From an uncultured Alistipes sp. (GTDB lineage: Bacteria; Bacteroidota; Bacteroidia; Bacteroidales; Rikenellaceae): a DNA stretch of 52,071 bases. The translations under genes and the position numbers were made by a program. Of this stretch, positions 49,791 through 52,071 are shown piece after piece. The stretch is from positions 1-52,071 of the forward strand of contig URRP01000012.1 of assembly GCA_900550375.1 (NCBI GenBank), written 5' to 3'. Under the pieces are notes generated by a model. The model searched no databases. It saw nothing but the letters and a program-made list of their open reading frames with translations, and was not told the DNA's origin. How positions within the stretch are numbered: the first letter of the stretch is position 1; the number at the start of each line of letters is the position of its first letter.

Positions 49791-51080
49791 ATGCAGATTG
49801 TCGATGTACATGCAAGAGAGATTCTCGACTCGCGGGGCAACCCGACCGTCGAAGTTGAAATTACAACCGCATCGGGCGCCCGCGGCCGTGCGGCCGTACC
49901 CAGCGGCGCTTCGACCGGTGAACACGAAGCGCTCGAACTGCGCGACGGCGATCCCCGCCGTTACGGCGGCAAGGGGGTTCAGAAGGCCGTGGAGAATGTC
50001 AACCGCACGCTGGCACCCCTTCTGATGGGGATGAGCGTGCTCGATCAGGCCGGTATCGACCACGCCCTGCTGGCCGCCGACCACACCCCGACCAAATCGA
50101 ATCTCGGAGCCAACGCCCTGCTGGGCGTATCGCTCGCTGCGGCCAACGCCGCGGCCAACTATCTCGGGATGCCGCTCTACCGCTATATCGGCGGCGTGAA
50201 CGCTCGCGTACTTCCCGTGCCGATGATGAACATCATCAACGGCGGCTCGCACTCCGACGCACCGATCGCCTTTCAAGAGTTCATGATCCGGCCCATCGGC
50301 GCCCGCACCTTTCCCGAAGCGGTACGCATGGGCGCGGAGGTATTCCATGAATTGAAAAAGGTGCTTCACAAACGCGGACTGTCGACGGCCGTGGGCGACG
50401 AAGGCGGATTCGCACCCGCGCTCAACGGTACGGAGGACGCCGTCGAAACCATCATCGAGGCGATTCACGCCGCCGGCTACCGCGCCGGCCGCTGCGACGA
50501 GCAGGGCGACGTATCGATCGCCATGGACTGCGCGTCGTCGGAGTTTTACCGCGACGGAGTCTACGACTATACGAAATTCGAAGGCGCAAAAGGCGCCCGC
50601 CGCAACGCCTCGGAGCAGGTCGAATACCTCGCGGCGCTGGTGGAGAAATATCCCATCGATTCGATCGAGGACGGCATGGCCGAAAACGACTGGGAGGGCT
50701 GGGAGATGCTTACCGCGCGCTTAGGCGGCCACTGCCAGTTAGTGGGCGACGACCTGTTCGTTACCAACGTCGAGTTCCTGCGCAAGGGCATCGAACGCCA
50801 CTGCGCCAACTCGATTCTTGTGAAGGTCAACCAGATAGGCACGCTCACCGAGACGCTCGACGCCATCGCGATGGCACAGCGCGCCGGTTACACGGCCGTC
50901 ATCTCGCACCGTTCGGGCGAGACCGAAGATACGACGATCGCCGATCTGGCTGTGGCGACCAACGCCGGCCAGATCAAAACCGGTTCGATGTCGCGCACCG
51001 ACCGGCTGGCCAAATACAACCAGCTGCTCCGCATCGCCGAGGAGCTGGGCGACAAGGCGATCTACGGAATCCCGAAATAG
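49791..51080 (+). CDS. eno: Enolase
   Basis: 429 aa. Converts 2-phosphoglycerate to phosphoenolpyruvate in glycolysis; Mg-dependent. Seen: AVPSGASTGEHEALELRD near 35-52, GDEGGFAP near 205-212, metal ligands in SIAMDCASSEF, SIEDGMAENDW and LVGDDLFVTN, catalytic Lys in ILVKVNQIGTLTE near 342, and the signature SHRSGETEDTTIADLAVA. Full length. The 138 bases before it lack a TAnnTTTG box, so read-through from queA is possible. A strong bidirectional terminator follows. Confidence 0.98.
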   Translation: MQIVDVHAREILDSRGNPTVEVEITTASGARGRAAVPSGASTGEHEALELRDGDPRRYGGKGVQKAVENVNRTLAPLLMGMSVLDQAGIDHALLAADHTPTKSNLGANALLGVSLAAANAAANYLGMPLYRYIGGVNARVLPVPMMNIINGGSHSDAPIAFQEFMIRPIGARTFPEAVRMGAEVFHELKKVLHKRGLSTAVGDEGGFAPALNGTEDAVETIIEAIHAAGYRAGRCDEQGDVSIAMDCASSEFYRDGVYDYTKFEGAKGARRNASEQVEYLAALVEKYPIDSIEDGMAENDWEGWEMLTARLGGHCQLVGDDLFVTNVEFLRKGIERHCANSILVKVNQIGTLTETLDAIAMAQRAGYTAVISHRSGETEDTTIADLAVATNAGQIKTGSMSRTDRLAKYNQLLRIAEELGDKAIYGIPK

Positions 51081-51120
51081 CGGAAAGCGGCTAATAGAAC
51101 CTCCGCCGAGTTCGTCTTAA

Positions 51121-51163
51121 CGAAAACCCCTCTTCTGCGTCATTGCAGAAGAGGGGATTTTCG
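51121..51163. terminator. Bidirectional terminator between eno and DeoR-type regulator
   Basis: CCCCTCTTCTGC pairs perfectly with GCAGAAGAGGGG around six bases, flanked by CGAAAA and TTTTCG, so U tracts are available in both directions. Confidence 0.85.
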
Positions 51164-51206
51164 TTTCGGAAAATGCGAACGGCCCGCTCGGTTCGAATTC
51201 TTCGCG

Positions 51207-51977
51207 TTATGCGATCACCAGATCGACCCCCGCCTCCTCGGCCATGGCGATCGACTGTTCGGAGATCCGGCGGTCCGTGACGATCACGTCGATATCCTCC
51301 AACGAGCAGATACGGCCGAAACCGCGCTGCCCGAACTTCGACGAATCGGCCAGAATAATGATCTTCGACGCCGAGTGCATCATCACCTGCGTGAGCTTCG
51401 CCTCCTCGATCGTCGAGGTGGTGATGCCGTGCTCCAGATCGATGCCGTCGACCCCGAAGAAGAGTTTCGAGCAGCTGAAATCGCTCAGCGCCGCCTCGGC
51501 GTAACCGCCGATCGCCGAAAGCGACTTCTTGTGGACGCATCCGCCCAATTGCACGACGTTGATATCCTCCACGTCGTTCAACAGCACGGAGGTCTTCAGG
51601 AAGGTGGTCACCACATTGAGATGCGAGCGGAACTCGCGCCGGATCGCTTCGGCGAAGGCATAGATCGTAGAACCCGAAGCCATGAGGATCGAATCGTTGT
51701 CGTTGAGCAGTTCGAGCGCCTTGCAGGCGATGCGCTCCTTCTCCTCGCGGTTGATATTTCCCTTCACGTGGACGTCGGTATCCGCCACGTGGGGATTGGC
51801 CGCACGGGCGCTGCCGTGCACCTTGTACAACAGCCCCTTCGCTTCCAGTATCTTGACGTCCTTGCGGATCGTCACCTTCGTTACGCCCAATTCGTTGGCC
51901 ACGTCGGTGATGCGCACGAAGCCGTATTTGTTCAGATGGTCGAGAATGTACTTATGTCTCTCCGCTACACTTAACAT
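51207..51977 (-). CDS. DeoR/GlpR-family transcriptional regulator
   Basis: 256 aa. N-terminal winged helix-turn-helix at about 5-58 (HKYILDHLNKYGFVRITDVANELGV, split here by the family turn, then TKVTIRKDVKILEAKGLL) and a C-terminal sugar-phosphate sensor domain with the LMASGSTIYAFAEAI phosphate-loop region near 97-111 and GVDGIDLEHGITT near 175-187. Such repressors respond to a phosphorylated sugar or glycerol and usually regulate a neighbouring catabolic operon; its target probably lies beyond the right edge, where a divergent promoter box appears. A TATATTTA element near 52013-52006, one base off consensus, may drive it. Confidence 0.9.
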   Translation of the reverse strand: MLSVAERHKYILDHLNKYGFVRITDVANELGVTKVTIRKDVKILEAKGLLYKVHGSARAANPHVADTDVHVKGNINREEKERIACKALELLNDNDSILMASGSTIYAFAEAIRREFRSHLNVVTTFLKTSVLLNDVEDINVVQLGGCVHKKSLSAIGGYAEAALSDFSCSKLFFGVDGIDLEHGITTSTIEEAKLTQVMMHSASKIIILADSSKFGQRGFGRICSLEDIDVIVTDRRISEQSIAMAEEAGVDLVIA

Positions 51978-52059
51978 TTTGCTTTCCGATTATTTTAGGC
52001 GATAAATATAACGATTACCCGTTGGCGGAATTAAATAAGCGCATATTTAAGTCTGCCAA

Positions 52060-52067
52060 TAGGTTTG
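52060..52067 (+). promoter_or_regulatory. Possible -7 box for a gene beyond the right edge
   Basis: TAGGTTTG matches TAnnTTTG and points rightwards, divergent from the DeoR-type regulator. The gene it would serve is outside the window. Confidence 0.4.
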
Positions 52068-52071
52068 TTGT

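Overview
The window is a G+C-rich stretch of a Bacteroidota chromosome, most likely from a gut member of the Bacteroidales; the gene set and base composition fit Alistipes/Rikenellaceae, but the genus is inference. Evidence for the phylum: many starts are preceded by the Bacteroidota -7 box TAnnTTTG and few by a Shine-Dalgarno, many lipoproteins have an N-terminal Cys after a short hydrophobic segment, and there are an archaeal-type ProRS, a FadL-like outer-membrane protein, a coiled-coil OmpA protein and a GH89/S-type sulfatase pair. No phage, transposon, CRISPR array or rRNA was seen.

Layout. 1-79: tRNA-Ser(CGA), cut by the edge. 0.4-7.2 kb (+): aromatic/Gly-rich lipoprotein and FadL-like porin, proS, a cation efflux transporter, then an ECF sigma factor followed by an unlisted 44-aa acidic peptide. 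7.3-7.8 kb (-): a cobalamin riboswitch with its own promoter and two tandem terminators but no gene behind it. 7.9-12.8 kb (-): sulfatase, GH89 alpha-N-acetylglucosaminidase and RidA, a small host-glycan-degrading locus. 13-17.7 kb (+): META lipoprotein, B12-dependent ribonucleotide reductase, OmpA protein. 18 kb: an RclA-like reductase reduced to its two ends. 18.3-21.2 kb: dciA-like/recF (-) and, divergently, a TPR protein with ribH. 21.3-24.7 kb (-): Cys-rich mini-lipoprotein, and a tightly packed unit LolE-like permease, ubiE/menG, lipoprotein, SPOR-like protein.

24.8-34.4 kb (+): SDR, YugP-type Zn peptidase, SGNH hydrolase, MBOAT acyltransferase and PAP2 phosphatase (an apparent envelope-modification cluster), lysS, a membrane protein, tpiA and a PHP-domain phosphodiesterase. 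34.5-35.2 kb (+): an Hsp20 gene with a near-perfect sigma-54 promoter and an upstream array of four TGACA/TGTCA half-sites spaced exactly 10 bp. 35.3-38.6 kb (+): D-lactate dehydrogenase-like enzyme and a LamG-GDPD lipoprotein broken by one base. 38.6-44.4 kb (-): tripartite RND efflux operon. 44.6-48.2 kb (-): prfC, nadB and a small secreted protein that also looks frameshifted. 48.4-51.1 kb (+): queA and eno. 51.2-52.0 kb (-): a DeoR-type regulator.

Most genes are core housekeeping. The parts that deserve a second look are regulatory: the gene-less cobalamin riboswitch facing the sigma-factor operon, the sigma-54/phased-operator control region of hsp20, and the sigma-factor/44-aa peptide pair.
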